Below, one piece after another: positions 62,164 through 64,000 of a stretch of 64,000 bases of DNA. The notes below the pieces were generated by a model. It saw only the letters and a list, made by a program, of their open reading frames with translations, had not been told where the DNA came from and did no database searches. The position numbers were made by a program, and so were the translations under genes. Within the stretch, counting starts at the first letter, position 1. Each line of letters begins with the position of its first letter. Source of the DNA: Granulicella aggregans (GTDB lineage Bacteria > Acidobacteriota > Terriglobia > Terriglobales > Acidobacteriaceae). The stretch lies in NCBI RefSeq assembly GCF_025685565.1, contig NZ_JAGSYE010000001.1:1550001-1614000 (forward strand). Reading direction: 5' to 3'.

Positions 62164-62805
62164 CTATAGATTCAGGAAGCCGCGCTGCAGTGCGATCACG
62201 ACGGCCTGCGTCCTGTCGCTGGCCTGCAGCTTCTGCAGGATGTTCTTCACGTGCATCTTTACGGTGTCTTCCGTGATGAACAGGAGTTGAGCGGCTTCCT
62301 TGTTGCTCTTGCCTCGCGAGATCAACGTGAGAACCTCGACCTCGCGTTCACTCAGCTTGCGCGATCCGATGTAGGTCGCCAACTTCTCCGTGGTCTCAGC
62401 AGGCAGGGCCTTTCCACCTGCGACGACACGACGCAATTGCTCGGCCAGCGCCCCGCCCTCGATCCCTTTCAGAAGATATCCGCACGCACCCGCGCTGATT
62501 GCTTCATACACCGATGCATCGCCCTGCGCCGAGGTCAGCATCACCACTCGCGTCAGTGGATCGAGCGCGAGCAGCGTTCGCAATACTTCAATGCCGCTCT
62601 GGTCCGGGAGCCGCAGGTCCAGCAGCACCACATCCGGCTTCTCCGCCTGGAACATCTCGATGGCCGCTTGTCCATTGGCCGCAAGCCCGGTCACGCTGAT
62701 GTTGTATCGCGCGAAGATGCCTGCAAGGCCCTCTCGCACCATCGGGTGGTCGTCGACGATCAGTACCTTCAGCGTTGCCGTATGCACAGCTTCAAACGCT
62801 ATCAT
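62164..62805 (-). CDS. NarL/LuxR-family response regulator
   Basis: This 213-residue regulator has a receiver domain (about residues 12-130: acidic D18/D19 in IVDDHPMVREG, phospho-acceptor D63 in LLDLRLPDQSG, Thr/Ser in VMLTSAQG, Lys in YLLKG) and a LuxR-type helix-turn-helix (about 150-210, LSEREVEVLTLISRGKSNKEAA and DTVKMHVKNILQKL). ATG 62805 has GGAGG about six bases upstream and lies 17 bp after the kinase stop, so the two are one operon with the kinase first. Its 3' end is five bases from the convergent beta-helix gene. Confidence 0.96.
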   Translation of the reverse strand: MIAFEAVHTATLKVLIVDDHPMVREGLAGIFARYNISVTGLAANGQAAIEMFQAEKPDVVLLDLRLPDQSGIEVLRTLLALDPLTRVVMLTSAQGDASVYEAISAGACGYLLKGIEGGALAEQLRRVVAGGKALPAETTEKLATYIGSRKLSEREVEVLTLISRGKSNKEAAQLLFITEDTVKMHVKNILQKLQASDRTQAVVIALQRGFLNL

Positions 62806-62822
62806 GCGCGACCTCCATCTCT

Positions 62823-64000
62823 CTACTGCATAGGTTCATGGAACGTTGCTTCGTCACGCCGCCATCGAAGCCGCCACCATCGCGTCTTCGCAGGCCGCAG
62901 GTCTGTCTCAAGCCTGATCCTGGTCCCTCCTCCGATTCTGCTCTCGACGGTCAGCAGGGCGTCGATGCGCCGCGCGTGTGCCTGCATGCCTGGCAGCCCG
63001 AAGTGGCCGGCGCGCCCTTTCGTCCGCATCTCCTCACTCATCCCGACGCCGTCGTCTTCCACCTGCACGGTCAGCTTCTTCGCTTGATAGAGGACTTTGA
63101 CCTGGATCACCTTCGCGCCCGCATGACGAAACGCATTCGCCACGGCTTCGCGGCAGATGCTGTAGACCTCGTCGCGCAGGAATGGATGCAGCTCTCGTGG
63201 CTCGCCCTTGCTTTCCAGCACGAACAACGGCAGGTCTCCCAGGCGAAACTCCATCTCCACGTGGCCCAGCAGCTCAAGCAGGCTGTACTGGATCCCGGCC
63301 ATTGAGTGCAGGTTCGAGACGATATCGCGGCTGCGGCCGATCATCTCGCGCATCCGCGCCGCGAGATTGCTCAACGAGTCTCTTGCGACCTCGGGGTCTT
63401 CGTTCAATTGCAAACCCAGCAACTCAAGCTGCAGCGCCGTCCCTGTCAGGTCCTGGATGAAAGTATCGTGGATATGGGATGCTAGCCGCTCGCGCTCCGC
63501 CGAGCGCTCCTGGAATCGCAGGTTCAAGGCTTCTGCCTTACGCAGCGTCCTTCTTCGCGTCACCTCGACCACGACCACGGCAAGGCCAGCGATGGCGACG
63601 AACAGAAACCATCGCGTCTGCCAGAAGAACGGCTTCAGCCACACCGCGACGGCGTCGGCGACCGGCCCCGGCTCGCCGGTCCTGCTCAACGCCTGCACTT
63701 CGAAGCGATAGCGCCCTGGCGGGATGCCCATGTACGAAGCCTCACGCGCCTCGCCCGCGTTCACCCAATCACTGTCCCAACCCGTCAGACGATAGCGAAA
63801 CCGTACCTGCTCCGGCGCGATGAACACCGGCGCCGTAAAGGAAAACGTCAGCCGATGCCTTCCCGGCTTTACGGTCAACGGCCCAGCGCCGAAGTGCTCT
63901 TCATCGACAGCAATATCATCCAGGACTGCTCGAGGCAGTTCCCTTGCCTCGACACCGGGCTCCGCTACCGCAGGCCCGGAGGCCGTCGCAAACCATAGTC
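62823..64000 (-). CDS. Hybrid-propeller sensor histidine kinase, C-terminal part
   Basis: The frame stays open to the right edge, so the N-terminus is missing; a TTG at 63878 is internal. The first visible residues (LWFATASGP) look like the end of a two-component-regulator propeller. A Y_Y_Y domain comes next (RFRYRLTGWDSDWVNAGEAREASYMGIPPGRYRFEVQA, shown here in two parts: RFRYRLTGWDSDW and SYMGIPPGRYRFEV), then one membrane helix (FLFVAIAGLAVVVVEV), a HisKA_3 dimerisation domain with the phospho-acceptor His in ASHIHDTFIQDL, and an HATPase domain (EAVANAFRHAGA, VEDDGVGM, HFGLPGMQAHARR). It should phosphorylate the NarL-type regulator encoded directly downstream. The ligand is unknown. Confidence 0.94.
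   Translation of the reverse strand, partial: LWFATASGPAVAEPGVEARELPRAVLDDIAVDEEHFGAGPLTVKPGRHRLTFSFTAPVFIAPEQVRFRYRLTGWDSDWVNAGEAREASYMGIPPGRYRFEVQALSRTGEPGPVADAVAVWLKPFFWQTRWFLFVAIAGLAVVVVEVTRRRTLRKAEALNLRFQERSAERERLASHIHDTFIQDLTGTALQLELLGLQLNEDPEVARDSLSNLAARMREMIGRSRDIVSNLHSMAGIQYSLLELLGHVEMEFRLGDLPLFVLESKGEPRELHPFLRDEVYSICREAVANAFRHAGAKVIQVKVLYQAKKLTVQVEDDGVGMSEEMRTKGRAGHFGLPGMQAHARRIDALLTVESRIGGGTRIRLETDLRPAKTRWWRLRWRRDEATFHEPMQ

Noticed and set aside
1..64000. Mobile elements, CRISPR arrays, tRNA or rRNA genes
   Set aside because: No transposase, integrase, regularly spaced repeats, or cloverleaf/rRNA-like sequence was recognised in the window; the dispersed repeats are short and non-coding.

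Overview
The window looks like chromosome of an acidobacterium of the Terriglobia (Granulicella, Terriglobus or Edaphobacter type). This rests on lineage habits: two adjacent 'acidobacterial duplicated' MacB-like permeases, very large TonB-dependent receptors with an N-terminal carboxypeptidase-regulatory-like domain, a DUF1592/DUF1552 pair, an S53 peptidase with Ig-like repeats, a CadC-like regulator of an acidobacterial type, high GC, and short palindromic repeats in many intergenic gaps. No rRNA, tRNA, CRISPR array, phage or insertion sequence was seen.

Layout. 1-9356 (+): an efflux operon of two permeases (the first cut by the window edge), an ABC ATPase and a TolC-like channel, followed by an NtrC-type response regulator and its histidine kinase. 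A different palindromic element sits in most junctions. 9546-12688 (-): a very acidic small protein, a sodium:solute symporter and a BrkB/YihY membrane protein. 12780-14682 (+): an overlapping metallo-beta-lactamase-fold hydrolase and aldo/keto reductase. 14958-18372 (-): a PQQ-type beta-propeller protein, an XRE-cupin regulator and a YggS-type PLP protein. 18617-19877 (+): a 1-Cys peroxiredoxin with a clear terminator, then a Uma2 protein.

20348-41814 (+) is the richest part: a TonB-dependent receptor, a divergent creatininase-like protein, a DUF1592 haem-motif protein, a DUF1552 protein and an exported ankyrin protein. They run directly into a histidine-utilisation (hut) locus: hutI, an M20 metallohydrolase, hutF, hutH, a TauE/SafE-type membrane protein, a HisC-like aminotransferase, hutU, hutD and an Lrp/AsnC regulator. 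HutH, HutU, HutI and HutF would take histidine through urocanate, imidazolonepropionate and formiminoglutamate to N-formylglutamate. No HutG is present, and the M20 enzyme sits where a deformylase is needed.

41879-53294 is a glycan-use region: a GH115 alpha-glucuronidase-type enzyme (-) divergent from a membrane-anchored regulator, then GH92 alpha-mannosidase, a second TonB receptor and a NagX/HGSNAT-like acetyltransferase. 53866-62158 holds two large secreted proteins, an S53 peptidase and a parallel-beta-helix protein. Both have Ig-like repeats and an unusual internal hydrophobic/basic/hydrophobic/Cys module near the C-terminus. 62164-64000 (-) is a NarL-type response regulator and a propeller/Y_Y_Y histidine kinase that runs off the window.

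The strongest candidates for something undescribed are the extended hut locus with a probable replacement for HutG, the intra-operonic palindromic repeats (one family shows compensatory changes in its stem), and the acidic-tail protein.
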